DNA of 64,000 nt from contig NZ_WJPK01000004.1 of the NCBI RefSeq assembly GCF_009649685.1, forward strand, positions 62,001 through 126,000, given 5' to 3'. Positions within the stretch are counted from its first letter, which is position 1. Each line of letters begins with the position of its first letter. The position numbers were made by a program, and so were the translations under genes. Source of the DNA: Flavobacteriaceae bacterium EG-1. GTDB taxonomy: Bacteria > Bacteroidota > Bacteroidia > Flavobacteriales > Flavobacteriaceae. Shown in pieces: positions 44,746 to 53,845 of this stretch. Below the pieces are notes generated by a model, which was not told the origin of the DNA, did not search any database, and worked only from the letters and a program-made list of their open reading frames with translations.

Positions 44746-44816
44746 CCCTAAAATTTTAGGGTGTATTATACGATTATCATAAAAATTACTTTAATACCCT
44801 TCATTTTTTAGGGTAT
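44746..44816 (+). promoter_or_regulatory. Two similar dyads upstream of the PII-amtB-porin locus
   Basis: The first dyad is a perfect 16-bp palindrome CCCTAAAATTTTAGGG (44746-44761). The second is ATACCCT / AGGGTAT around a T-rich 9-nt spacer (44794-44800 and 44810-44816). Both read as TACCC...TTTTAGGGT, and their centres are about 51 bp apart, near five helical turns. The rest of the 321-nt gap (44584-44904) holds no gene. They are probably operators for a nitrogen-responsive regulator; an RNA role is possible for the second. Confidence 0.55.
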
Positions 44817-44904
44817 ATTACTCAAAACATACATATTTGTGACAAATAACTGTTTATTTAACCAATGTGATCTTAATTGATCTCTTAAAAACCTTTACTA
44901 GAAA

Positions 44905-45243
44905 ATGAAACAGATTGAAGCAATTATTAGAAAATCCAAATTTGATGATGTCAAGAAGGCATTACACCAAATTGAGGTAAATTTTTTCAGTTACTGGGAT
45001 GTAACTGGAGTTGGAAATGAAAAACAAGGCCATGTTTATCGTGGTATTTCTTACAGCACATCAGATATTCAACGTCGATACTTATCGATTGTAGTCTCTG
45101 ATGAATTTTTTCAAAAAACTATAGATACTCTTTTAGAGGCTGCATACACTGGCAATGTTGGTGATGGGAAGATTTTTGTTTCTGAAGTAGTAGAAGCATA
45201 TAGAATACGTACAAAAGAAAGCGGCCATGCCGGTATTAACTAA
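44905..45243 (+). CDS. PII nitrogen signalling protein (GlnK/GlnB family)
   Basis: A 112-residue PII protein, expected as a trimer that senses ATP/ADP and 2-oxoglutarate and plugs the ammonium channel. The Tyr equivalent to Y51 is kept in RGISYST. The B-loop TGNVGDGKIFV and C-loop RIRTKESG are standard. The base of the T-loop is changed: GNEKQGHVYRG stands where most PII proteins have GRQKGHTELYRG, one residue shorter and with the 2-oxoglutarate-linked Gln displaced. It lies 28 nt before amtB, which supports a GlnK role. Confidence 0.92.
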   Translation: MKQIEAIIRKSKFDDVKKALHQIEVNFFSYWDVTGVGNEKQGHVYRGISYSTSDIQRRYLSIVVSDEFFQKTIDTLLEAAYTGNVGDGKIFVSEVVEAYRIRTKESGHAGIN

Positions 45244-45271
45244 TTTTTAAACTGACTAAACTTTTATAATT

Positions 45272-46504
45272 ATGGACGCAGGATTATTTACAGCGAATAA
45301 TGTATGGATGATGCTAGCAACAGCGCTAGTCTTTTTCATGCACACTGGCTTTGCCTTTTTAGAAATTGGCTTAACAAGACAAAAGAATACGATTAACATA
45401 CTTTTTAAAAACATCTTTATTATTACAGGTGGTTTATTGCTTTATTATGCTTGGGGATTTAATATGATGTATCCAGGCTTCGAGGATGGTGACCCAGGAA
45501 TTTTCGGATTTGCAGGATTCGGTATTGCCGCTCCTGAAGGTGGTATGACTCCAGAATATGCCGATGGCGGATATACTTGGTGGACTGACTTTTTATTTCA
45601 AGGGATGTTCGCAGCTACAGCAGCAACAATTGTTTCTGGTGCAGTAGCAGAGCGTATTAAAATTGGATCCTTTATGATTTTCACTGTAATCTATGTTGGA
45701 TTAGTTTATCCAATTGTAGGTGCATGGAAATGGGGTGGTGGATTTTTAGATTCATGGGGATTCTATGATTTTGCAGGTTCTACTTTAGTACATTCAGTTG
45801 GTGGATGGGCTGCATTAGTAGCTGTTGCATTATTAGGTTCTAGAATTGGAAAATTCGGTGAGAACGGTGAATCTAAAGCAATTCCCGGTCACAACATACC
45901 TTTAGCAACTGCTGGAGTTTTAATACTTTGGTTAGGATGGTTTGGTTTTAACGGTGGATCAGTGCTTTCTGCAGATCCTGAATTAACATCTTTAGTACTT
46001 GTAACTACAAGTTTAGCTGCTGCAGCTGGTGGTTTTGGAGCATTTTTCTTATCAACTGTTTTATACAAAAACTTAGATTTAACTATGTTCTTAAACGGAA
46101 TTTTAGGTGGTCTTGTTGGTATTACTGCTGGTGCAGATTTAATGTCTCCTAACGAAGCAATTGTTATCGGATTTATTGCCGGTTTAATTATCGTTGGTGG
46201 TGTAGCACTAGTTGATAAATTAAAATTAGACGATCCTGTAGGTGCAATTGCAGTACACTTAATTTGTGGTATCTGGGGAACATTGGCCGTTGGTATCTTT
46301 GGAAATTTAGCAAGTGGAAGTCAATTCATGACTCAATTATATGGCGTATTAATTGTAGGTGCATTCTGTGTAATTACTTCATTAATTATACTTGGTGCTT
46401 TAAAAGCAATTCTTGGACTTAGAGTTTCAAAAGAGGAAGAAATTGAAGGACTTGATATTCATGAGCACGGAATGGATGCGTATCCTGATTTCACAAACGA
46501 CTAA
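45272..46504 (+). CDS. amtB: Ammonium transporter (Amt/AmtB)
   Basis: An inner-membrane ammonium channel of 410 residues, with about eleven helices. AFLEIGLTRQKNT sits in helix 1, DFAGSTLVHSVGGWAALV carries the first pore His, and AVHLICGIWGTLAVG the second. No separate signal peptide is visible. It is coupled with the PII gene in front and followed by a porin gene after 144 nt holding several hairpins. Expression is probably raised when ammonium is scarce. Confidence 0.95.
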   Translation: MDAGLFTANNVWMMLATALVFFMHTGFAFLEIGLTRQKNTINILFKNIFIITGGLLLYYAWGFNMMYPGFEDGDPGIFGFAGFGIAAPEGGMTPEYADGGYTWWTDFLFQGMFAATAATIVSGAVAERIKIGSFMIFTVIYVGLVYPIVGAWKWGGGFLDSWGFYDFAGSTLVHSVGGWAALVAVALLGSRIGKFGENGESKAIPGHNIPLATAGVLILWLGWFGFNGGSVLSADPELTSLVLVTTSLAAAAGGFGAFFLSTVLYKNLDLTMFLNGILGGLVGITAGADLMSPNEAIVIGFIAGLIIVGGVALVDKLKLDDPVGAIAVHLICGIWGTLAVGIFGNLASGSQFMTQLYGVLIVGAFCVITSLIILGALKAILGLRVSKEEEIEGLDIHEHGMDAYPDFTND

Positions 46505-46528
46505 CATATTATATAACTCAAATTTAAA

Positions 46529-46599
46529 AACGGAGCGTTTTGCAGAACGCTCCGTTAAAATAAAACTTTCAATAATTAAACATCCTACTTTAATGTAGG
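46529..46599 (+). repeat. Hairpins between amtB and the porin gene
   Basis: An 11-bp perfect stem AACGGAGCGTT / AACGCTCCGTT (46529-46556) is not followed by T. A second hairpin CCTAC / GTAGG follows (46584-46599). They could lower read-through or stabilise the upstream mRNA. Confidence 0.55.
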
Positions 46600-46648
46600 C
46601 TCAATCAAACAATCGTCCTTATTTAACGGACAACTTAAATTTAAACAT

Positions 46649-47686
46649 ATGAAAGCTATTACAAATATAAAGTTCTTAAAAAATATATTTACTCTTGCCC
46701 TAACATTATGTGTTTCAGCAGTATCATTTGCCCAAGATGATGAAGAATCTAAACCAGCATTGGAATTTAGTGGTAGTGTTGATGCATACTACAGAACTGC
46801 TTTTAACGATGCAGGTTTAGCTACTACAGATCCAGGAACAGCTTTTGCAAACCAAACCGGTTTTGCTTTAGGCATGGGTAACTTAATTGCTAGTTACGGT
46901 ACCGATAAAGTTGGTGCTGTACTTGATTTAGTTGTAGGACCAAGAGGTGCTGGTGCAACTTTTAATACCGACATAATGGATGGTATTGTAAATCAGGCTT
47001 ATGTTTACTGGAATGTTTCAGAAAGCACAACTTTAACAATGGGTCGCTTTAATACCTTCTTAGGTTATGAGGTAATTGCTCCTCAAGCAAATTTCAACTA
47101 CAGTACTTCTTATTTATTCTCTAGCGGACCATTTTCGCATATGGGTCTTAAAGCAGATTTTGCTTTATCTGATGATTTTAGCTTAATGGTTGGAATTATG
47201 AATCCTTGGGATACTAACGATATTACCACCACAGGTGAATACTCTTTAGGAGCTCAATTAGGTTTCTACGGTCAATATTTAAACTTTTACTACGATAGTG
47301 GTAAAAACGGTGGTTTAGGTACTGAGATAGATTTTACTGGTGGTTTTGATGTATCAGATTCTTTCTTCTTAGGAATAAACGCTGCTTACGACACCAATAG
47401 TGCCGAAGATACTGGATTCTACGGTGTTGCCCTTTACCCACAAATAGCTACTTCTGATTCTTTTTCTCTTGGATTAAGAGGGGAATATTTTGCTGCAACT
47501 GTAAACGGTGGTGATGATTATGATGATGTTACTGCTATTACCCTTACAGGTAGCTATTCACTTGAGAATTTCATCTTAAAGCCAGAATTAAGATTAGATA
47601 GCATGAAAGACGGTTTCCTTGATAGTGACGGTGCCGCTTCTGATAGTTTAGCTGCTTTCACTTTGGCTGCGATATACTCTTTCTAA
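46649..47686 (+). CDS. Outer-membrane porin (BBP2/OmpL-like)
   Basis: A 345-residue porin with a signal peptide (about 1-28, ending SFAQ). Alternating strands fill the mature chain, ending in AAFTLAAIYSF with the terminal Phe used for barrel assembly. It resembles the putative beta-barrel porin-2 family. Its place behind PII and AmtB suggests it lets ammonium or small nitrogen compounds through the outer membrane; that link is inferred. A strong terminator closes the locus. Confidence 0.82.
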   Translation: MKAITNIKFLKNIFTLALTLCVSAVSFAQDDEESKPALEFSGSVDAYYRTAFNDAGLATTDPGTAFANQTGFALGMGNLIASYGTDKVGAVLDLVVGPRGAGATFNTDIMDGIVNQAYVYWNVSESTTLTMGRFNTFLGYEVIAPQANFNYSTSYLFSSGPFSHMGLKADFALSDDFSLMVGIMNPWDTNDITTTGEYSLGAQLGFYGQYLNFYYDSGKNGGLGTEIDFTGGFDVSDSFFLGINAAYDTNSAEDTGFYGVALYPQIATSDSFSLGLRGEYFAATVNGGDDYDDVTAITLTGSYSLENFILKPELRLDSMKDGFLDSDGAASDSLAAFTLAAIYSF

Positions 47687-47722
47687 AATAGTTGGTTGAT
47701 TGTCTAGTTTGAGTTTTTAAGT

Positions 47723-47766
47723 AACCCCGATGTTTTTAGAGGTATTTACATCGGGGTTTTACTTTT
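47723..47766 (+). terminator. Terminator of the nitrogen locus
   Basis: A perfect 10-bp stem AACCCCGATG / CATCGGGGTT with a 16-nt loop, followed by T-rich sequence. It slightly overlaps the 3' end of the convergent DUF1684 gene. Confidence 0.8.
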
Positions 47767-48421
47767 TCCCCTTTTTAAAATCCTTAACCCCTGCAATAAT
47801 CTTAGTATCCAATGCATTTACACTAGGCACAATCGGACAAGAATATTTCTTGTTGTATGCACAATAAGGATTATAAGCTCTATTAAAATCAATAGTAATT
47901 TCATTCGAAGAAGGAATTCTTAAATCTATATAACGCCCTCCTCCATAAGTTTCTTTGGTATTTGTTTCATCAGTAAAAGGCAAAAACAAATAATCTTCAT
48001 AACCTTCCTTTTTCATCAATTCCTTATTTTGATACACCTCTAATTGATGATTTTTTCCATTAAGCTCAAATGAAATAACACCATAAACTACTTCTTCAGA
48101 TTTATCACCTGTTGTTCTAGGCATCATAAATGGAATTGCCTCTGGTGTTCTCATAAACTTTGCATTAACAATATAATTTGTATCCGGATTAAAGAAATCT
48201 AATCCTTCAAAGTTTTTTCGAAATCTATCCGGTAATGGTGATGTTTCAGGGTTGCGAAATTCCTCATTAAGTTCATTTTGAAATTCAATAATAGCAGCTA
48301 GTTCATCTGTTTGCGGTAAAACAATATTTTTTTCCGCAATGTCGTGGTATTTTTTATCTTGTTTACAACTAACAATTAATAAAACAGACAGAATAATTAG
48401 TTGGAATTTTGAAAAATCCAT
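47759..48421 (-). CDS. DUF1684 lipoprotein
   Basis: A DUF1684 protein of about 220 residues. The start at 48421 gives a clean lipoprotein signal (MDFSKFQLIILSVLLIVSC); the frame also offers an ATG at 48442. The conserved end RAYNPYCAYNKKYSCPIVP (about 172-190) has the family's Cys/Pro-rich motif. The family is widespread, with no established function. It is convergent with the porin gene. Confidence 0.82.
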   Translation of the reverse strand: MDFSKFQLIILSVLLIVSCKQDKKYHDIAEKNIVLPQTDELAAIIEFQNELNEEFRNPETSPLPDRFRKNFEGLDFFNPDTNYIVNAKFMRTPEAIPFMMPRTTGDKSEEVVYGVISFELNGKNHQLEVYQNKELMKKEGYEDYLFLPFTDETNTKETYGGGRYIDLRIPSSNEITIDFNRAYNPYCAYNKKYSCPIVPSVNALDTKIIAGVKDFKKGKK

Positions 48422-48555
48422 TATTGAAATTTTAGCACTCATACCTATAATTGATTAATCTTTACTACTTAGAAACATCAAGTATTTTAAAAACTACACT
48501 TAACAACTTTGTTATAGCTTAAATACAAAATTACATTCTATACTTCAATTACTTA

Positions 48556-49968
48556 CTATTCCGTAATAATATCATATCGTGCTTCTTGTAGATACTGTGC
48601 GATGATATCATTGTATTCGGGAGTTATTCTTAGTAATGTTGTATTCTCTATTGCATACAATTTATCTTTATTTGTATATCCTTGTTTTAACAATTCTTCT
48701 AAGTAAAATAAAGCTGTATCGTAATCATTAATCTTAGAATTATATGAAATCACATTTATGTAGTTATCATACTCCTTAGGTGCAATAATTGTCATTAGCA
48801 TCCATAAAAAGTTAAGAGCCTCTTCATCCACAACTTCAGACAACTGATTTAAATATATATTATCTTCAATAAGGGCATTTAAATAACCTTTTAATCGAAT
48901 ACCCATATTTTTCTCATAAATATTAGTGCTATTCTCATATTTAGCAAGTTCTTCCTTTTGATATGCCCACCAACCCAAATTATTATAGTTGTAGTTAATA
49001 ATATCCGATTCGAGATAATAATCATAATCATCTTTTATTAGGTTTTCCTTAAATAGAGCTGTATTTTGAATACGTTTATCTACCTTATAACCCTTACTTC
49101 TTCTCAAGGTTTTTTGTGTCGCTTTAATAGTATCTAAATAATCATTATCCTTAAAAATTCTTAGCATTTGATTCAAAACATGATCTGCCATTAATTTTTT
49201 ATTATCCGTTAAAAGCCTGCTTACTTCACCAAGATTATCTCCAAATATTTTCTGCTCGAAAACTTTATCAACTTTGGGTTTTTCTTTAGCCATTACAGTT
49301 AAGGTAAAATACTCCAATGCCATAGACAAATATTCCGAACTTGGCCAATGATGACCCCCTTCAAAAACTAGTAATTGATTTGGAAATTTTAACCTATTTA
49401 ATAGCTTTTCAGCATCAAGCATATTCGCATAATTAAAATCTTGATTGCCTACTATTCCAATAAAATGAAATTTATTTTTATTTGACAATATTTCTGTATT
49501 TGCAATTGGCGAACCACACGAAAGTACACCCTCAATATTTTTAATAAATGTTGGTATTACAGAAGCCAACCTTGCACCTTGAGAAAAACCTGCTGTATAA
49601 CTTCGGTCTCTTTGAATAGGCAAAATATCATAAACTGAATTGAACATTCTATTGGCGATAATTACATTTTTCGTAATAGACAGACTATCCTTTAAGTCAT
49701 TGGAGGCCGCTAAAATATAGCCATTTTTTTCTGCTGCTGGTGCCATTACTTTTAATGCTCTTTGACCATTACCTTCGATATCAAATACAAAAATAATTGG
49801 CCAAGTTTCACTATCATTAAATTTTCTTGGCAAATAAAGCGAATAGCTTTCAGGAATAGAATCGTTAATTGGGATAGAATCTAATACAATTCCTTTTTTT
49901 AAAACAAGTTGCTGACCTATTGATGAAAAAGAAATTGCAAATATTAGTACGAATATAATTTTCTTCAT
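48556..49968 (-). CDS. Secreted alpha/beta hydrolase with long helical C-terminus
   Basis: A 470-residue exported protein (signal peptide about 1-18). The N-terminal 230 residues form an esterase/phospholipase-like alpha/beta hydrolase domain. The nucleophile lies in AGFSQGAR (about 143-150), the acid near the GNQDFNY segment, and the His in GGHHWPS (about 204-210). The C-terminal half is helical and TPR-like (for example the last 60 residues), unusual for a simple esterase. Substrate unknown. Monocistronic. Confidence 0.78.
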   Translation of the reverse strand: MKKIIFVLIFAISFSSIGQQLVLKKGIVLDSIPINDSIPESYSLYLPRKFNDSETWPIIFVFDIEGNGQRALKVMAPAAEKNGYILAASNDLKDSLSITKNVIIANRMFNSVYDILPIQRDRSYTAGFSQGARLASVIPTFIKNIEGVLSCGSPIANTEILSNKNKFHFIGIVGNQDFNYANMLDAEKLLNRLKFPNQLLVFEGGHHWPSSEYLSMALEYFTLTVMAKEKPKVDKVFEQKIFGDNLGEVSRLLTDNKKLMADHVLNQMLRIFKDNDYLDTIKATQKTLRRSKGYKVDKRIQNTALFKENLIKDDYDYYLESDIINYNYNNLGWWAYQKEELAKYENSTNIYEKNMGIRLKGYLNALIEDNIYLNQLSEVVDEEALNFLWMLMTIIAPKEYDNYINVISYNSKINDYDTALFYLEELLKQGYTNKDKLYAIENTTLLRITPEYNDIIAQYLQEARYDIITE

Positions 49969-50058
49969 ATAAATTAAAACATCAAAAATCTAGCCAAAAT
50001 AATTTTCACTTCTTAACAACCTAAACAAAAAAAATTAAAACTAAATAACGCATTATTT

Positions 50059-50886
50059 TTAAGCCCCTATTTTACCTATTTCTACACCTTCTGAATACGC
50101 TACCTTAACATCATTCTCGTTGAATGCTTTTTTAATCGCTTTATTACTAGCAAAAGTAACCTCCCAAAAATCATCAGGTAAAGCATAAGGACGTACCGTG
50201 AGTTGTATATTATGTGAATCAAAATTTGTAATTCCAATTTCGGGTTTTGGTTCTTCCAAAATATTTGGTATTCCTATAAGTGACTTTTGAATAATCTCTT
50301 TCACGCGAGGAAAACTTTCCTCGTAAGGCATAGTCACCTCCAGTTCAAGGCGAATCATTCCTTTTTCCGAGTAATTAGTTACTACCGAATCAGTTATTTT
50401 TGAATTCGGAATAATCAATATTTTATTGCCTGGAGTTAAAACATCTGTACTAAATATTCCTATTTCTTCAACACGACCAAATTTATCTTCTACTTGAATC
50501 CAATCGCCAACTTTATAAGGCTTTAAGGTTAATATTAATATTCCTGAAGCAAAATTACCAAGACTACCTTGTAATGCCATACCTACTGCAAAACCAGCTG
50601 CTGCCAAAATAGCAACCAAACCTGTAAGGTCTGCTCCTAAAACTGAAGCAATAGCAAAAAGCACTGCTCCTTTTAATATAATGCTTACTGTTGATGATAA
50701 AAACGGGCGCAATGTTTCAGAAAAACCGGTACGCTCAAGAGCTGTTCCAACTATTTGCACTAACTTCTTTACCACCCTAAACCCTATCCATAGAATAAGT
50801 CCAGCAATAATTATTCTAGGCAAATAAAAAATGGCTTTATCAATTGCAATTTGTAAATATTCATTTCCTTTTTCTAACCAATCCAT
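50059..50886 (-). CDS. Small-conductance mechanosensitive channel (MscS), second copy
   Basis: A compact MscS channel (275 aa), closer in length and pore to E. coli MscS than the copy at 13.3 kb. It has three helices (about 20-40, 62-82, 90-125). The Gly/Ala-rich pore helix includes AAAGFAVGMALQGSLGNFASG-like residues, then VGDWIQVEDKFGRVEEI starts the beta domain. It acts as an osmotic safety valve. Monocistronic. Confidence 0.9.
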   Translation of the reverse strand: MDWLEKGNEYLQIAIDKAIFYLPRIIIAGLILWIGFRVVKKLVQIVGTALERTGFSETLRPFLSSTVSIILKGAVLFAIASVLGADLTGLVAILAAAGFAVGMALQGSLGNFASGILILTLKPYKVGDWIQVEDKFGRVEEIGIFSTDVLTPGNKILIIPNSKITDSVVTNYSEKGMIRLELEVTMPYEESFPRVKEIIQKSLIGIPNILEEPKPEIGITNFDSHNIQLTVRPYALPDDFWEVTFASNKAIKKAFNENDVKVAYSEGVEIGKIGA

Positions 50887-50955
50887 ACATTAAATTAAAT
50901 GATAATATTGCGCTATTACAAATAATCAGATTTCTTTTTGCAAACTTATATCGTA

Positions 50956-51402
50956 TTACCCTTTTTGAATAGGAGCCCTAGAAACTACATCTGAAAGCAC
51001 AATATGGGTTCTTGTTTCACCATATTGTATAAGTTTATCTATAAATTTTTCAAGATGAAATTGATCTACGAAGACCACTTCCATTATAATATTTTCATTA
51101 CCAGTTATTCTATAGCAATTAATAACTTCTTTTAAAGAATCTACCATTGCTAAAAATGGTTTTAACTTCCCCATAAATGCGCGAACTGTAATAATCGCTC
51201 TTAATGCATGACCAGATTTCGAGTGTGATACTGCGGCATGGTAACCTGTAAGTATTTCCAAATCTTCTAATTTTTTAACTCGCTCGGCAACTGCCGGTGG
51301 TGACAAACCTACTTTTCTTCCAATATTAGCAAAAGATTCTCTCGCATTTTTTTGAAGGCAATCTAAGATTTTCCAATTCAAATCATCTATCTTATTATTC
51401 AA
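50956..51402 (-). CDS. Lrp/AsnC-family transcriptional regulator
   Basis: A 148-residue regulator. The N-terminal winged HTH (about 5-60) carries the typical IGRKVGLSPPAVAERVKKLE, and the C-terminal RAM domain (about 68-145) binds an effector, often an amino acid. The start codon is TTG (51402); no ATG lies upstream in frame. It is divergent from the gene at 51516 and next to MscS. It may regulate its neighbours, but no operator is evident. Confidence 0.88.
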   Translation of the reverse strand: MNNKIDDLNWKILDCLQKNARESFANIGRKVGLSPPAVAERVKKLEDLEILTGYHAAVSHSKSGHALRAIITVRAFMGKLKPFLAMVDSLKEVINCYRITGNENIIMEVVFVDQFHLEKFIDKLIQYGETRTHIVLSDVVSRAPIQKG

Positions 51403-51515
51403 AGCTTTTGTAATTAAATTATTTATAATCGAAAGCTAAATTAATCAATTGCTTTTTATTCTAAACACAACTTATTGTTTTTGGCACTAACTTTATATTG
51501 AAATTGCTATTCACT

Positions 51516-51914
51516 ATGTCCTCACAAAATCTTAGAACCGTACCGGTTTATAGGAAATCTCTAGCACTTTGCGAAATGAGCAGAGAGATTGCCTCATATG
51601 TTACACTCAATAAGGATTTATTGCTGTTGTACAAATCGAATAACTTAAAAGATATTATAGCCGATGCCATCTTAACTGATGCCATTTTAATTCCCCAAAA
51701 AATAGAAATAGCAGAAAACACTAATTGTCGTAGAGAACGCTTAAAAACCACGGGGTATATTAGCATTATGCTTCGCAATATAAGCTCATATTGTAATGGA
51801 TTGGAGCATCATGGGATAAAAGAGAAAGAATATTTAAACTTGCTTCGAGACGAAGTAATAACTTTTCGCAGATCTTTTAAAAAATGGCGCAAATCTATCT
51901 TAAATGATGATTAG
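51516..51914 (+). CDS. Helical-bundle protein of unknown function
   Basis: A 132-residue protein from the ATG at 51516 (a TTG at 51498 is in frame). It is predicted to be four amphipathic helices with basic segments (CRRERLKTTG and FRRSFKKWRKS). The layout recalls the four-helix-bundle S23/IVP group, but the similarity is too loose to assign. No signal peptide. It is divergent from the Lrp gene and lies 104 nt before purU. Confidence 0.6.
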   Translation: MSSQNLRTVPVYRKSLALCEMSREIASYVTLNKDLLLLYKSNNLKDIIADAILTDAILIPQKIEIAENTNCRRERLKTTGYISIMLRNISSYCNGLEHHGIKEKEYLNLLRDEVITFRRSFKKWRKSILNDD

Positions 51915-52018
51915 CCTTATATAATTACAAGCTTTCACATTATATTTATTATCATAAACAATTTATTTTTTCGTTTCATATCAATTATGTGATAATTTTG
52001 AAACGAAATTAGTTCTTA

Positions 52019-52867
52019 ATGAAAACAACAATTCTTATTAATTGTCCGGATCAGTCTGGTATAATTTACGCAGTAACAGGCTTTATCCATTCGCATGGTG
52101 GTAATATTATTTATCTAGACCAACATGTTGACAAGCATTCAAATGTCTTTTTCATGCGTTTGGAAAGTGATTTTAAAGACTCAACTTCCTTACCAGCATT
52201 CAAAGAAGCTTTTAATAAAGAATTAGCCGAAACCTATGATATGGAATGGAACCTCTATTCCGATGACGCAAAACCTAAAATGGCAATTTTTGTTTCTAAA
52301 TACAATCATTGCTTATATGATTTGCTCAGTAGGTATAAATCTGGTGAATTAAATGTTGATATTCCTTTTATCATAAGCAACCATTCTACGTTAGGTGATA
52401 TTGCCCAACAATTCGGCATAAAATTTTATCACATACCAGTTACAGCAAATACAAAAGATAGTGCTGAAAAAGAACAATTAAGACTTTTAAAAGAACATCA
52501 AATAGATTTTGTTGTACTTGCACGTTATATGCAAATAGTAACCAATACACTCATTGAAGAATACCCGAATAAAATTATAAATATTCATCACTCATTTTTA
52601 CCTGCATTTGCAGGGGCTAAACCTTATCATGCAGCCTTTGACAGAGGAGTTAAAATTATTGGAGCTACCAGTCACTATGTAACAGAAGATTTAGACGCTG
52701 GTCCAATAATCGAACAAGATGTAACAACAGTTTCACATACACATAGCATACAAGACTTTATAGCTAAAGGGCGAGATTTAGAGAAAATTGTATTATCACG
52801 AGCTATAAAATTACATTTAAAAAGAAAGACAATGGTTTACAACAATAAAACAGTAATTTTTGCGTAA
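52019..52867 (+). CDS. purU: Formyltetrahydrofolate deformylase
   Basis: PurU (282 aa) hydrolyses 10-formyl-THF to THF and formate, supplying formate and balancing one-carbon units. An N-terminal ACT domain (1-80, NCPDQSGIIYAVTGF) precedes a formyltransferase-type domain. FVVLARYMQIV and NIHHSFLPAFAGAKPYH carry the catalytic Asn/His, with the Asp in DLDAGPIIEQD. All is intact. The DUF4197 gene follows after 32 nt. Confidence 0.93.
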   Translation: MKTTILINCPDQSGIIYAVTGFIHSHGGNIIYLDQHVDKHSNVFFMRLESDFKDSTSLPAFKEAFNKELAETYDMEWNLYSDDAKPKMAIFVSKYNHCLYDLLSRYKSGELNVDIPFIISNHSTLGDIAQQFGIKFYHIPVTANTKDSAEKEQLRLLKEHQIDFVVLARYMQIVTNTLIEEYPNKIINIHHSFLPAFAGAKPYHAAFDRGVKIIGATSHYVTEDLDAGPIIEQDVTTVSHTHSIQDFIAKGRDLEKIVLSRAIKLHLKRKTMVYNNKTVIFA

Positions 52868-52899
52868 CCTATTTATAACCCCCATATAATTAGGTAAAA

Positions 52900-53601
52900 A
52901 TGAAGAGAATTATAGTTTTATTTGCGGTATCATTTCAATTAATATCTTGTGGCGAATTACAACAAGTAATAAATCAATTACCACAAGAAAGTCTTGGTAA
53001 TACAGAAATTGCAAGTGGCTTAAAACAAGCATTAGATTTCGGAATAGATAAACAAGTAAGTAAATTAACCAAAACAGATGGTTTTTTTAAAAATGAACTT
53101 GTAAAAATTATGCTACCAGATGAACTGCAAAAGGTTGATAAAACACTTCGCGATATAGGTTTAAGCAATTTAGCAGATGAAGGATTAAAGGTGCTTAACC
53201 GAGCTGCTGAGGATGCGGTTGGTGAAGCAACTCCAATTTTTGTTGCTGCGGTGAAAGGCATTAATTTTAACGACGCAAAAAATATTCTAATGGGTGGTGA
53301 TGGTGCTGCAACTCAATATTTAACAAGCGCTACCGAAACCGCTTTATACAGTAAGTTTAGTCCTGTTATTAAGTCTTCATTTGACAAAGTAGGTGCAGAC
53401 GATATATGGACTACTCTCATTAACAAATACAACAGTATACCCTTAGTTAAAAAAGTAAATCCCAATCTTACAGATTATGTTACTCAAGAAGCTTTAAATG
53501 GCGTTTATAAAATGATAGCAATAGAAGAAAAAGAAATAAGAACAAAAGCATCTTCACGAACTACTGCATTACTACAAAAGGTTTTCGCTTTACAAGACTA
53601 A
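52900..53601 (+). CDS. DUF4197 lipoprotein
   Basis: A 233-residue DUF4197 protein with a lipoprotein signal (MKRIIVLFAVSFQLISC). The rest is helical, with family motifs KITEIASGLKQALDFG-like (about 35-50) and a C-terminal ALNGVYKMIAIEEKEIR (about 203-219). Function unknown. It is probably co-transcribed with purU. Confidence 0.83.
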   Translation: MKRIIVLFAVSFQLISCGELQQVINQLPQESLGNTEIASGLKQALDFGIDKQVSKLTKTDGFFKNELVKIMLPDELQKVDKTLRDIGLSNLADEGLKVLNRAAEDAVGEATPIFVAAVKGINFNDAKNILMGGDGAATQYLTSATETALYSKFSPVIKSSFDKVGADDIWTTLINKYNSIPLVKKVNPNLTDYVTQEALNGVYKMIAIEEKEIRTKASSRTTALLQKVFALQD

Positions 53602-53756
53602 TAATAATTAGTAAGTACATAAAAGCCAAATTTTAAATCTTGAAAGAATTTAAAAACGGCAATATTTAACAAAATAGTCCGTTATTTATAAAAGCAAGTT
53701 AGCCATATGGCCTTGTAAAAAATTATTTGAGTTAGTATTTTTTGAGTTAGTTAGTT
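53602..53756 (+). other. Non-coding stretch between the DUF4197 gene and its terminator
   Basis: 155 nt without a credible ORF, containing two GAGTTAG repeats (about 53729-53748) just before the terminator. It is either a long 3' UTR or a small RNA. No consensus -7 box decides the point. Confidence 0.3.
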
Positions 53757-53788
53757 AAAACCGGTGGGAGCACCGGTTTTTTTTATTT
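53757..53788 (+). terminator. Strong intrinsic terminator
   Basis: A perfect 10-bp stem AAAACCGGTG / CACCGGTTTT with a GGAG loop and eight T in a row. It lies 155 nt beyond the DUF4197 gene. Confidence 0.9.
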
Positions 53789-53845
53789 TAAAAACCAAAC
53801 CAAACCTAGATCTACTGAAAATTCTTACGGTAAAACCACATGTTA

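Noticed and set aside
51478-51515. TTGGCAC as the -24 element of a sigma-54 promoter
   Set aside because: No GC lies at the required 10-nt spacing, so the match is to half the site only.
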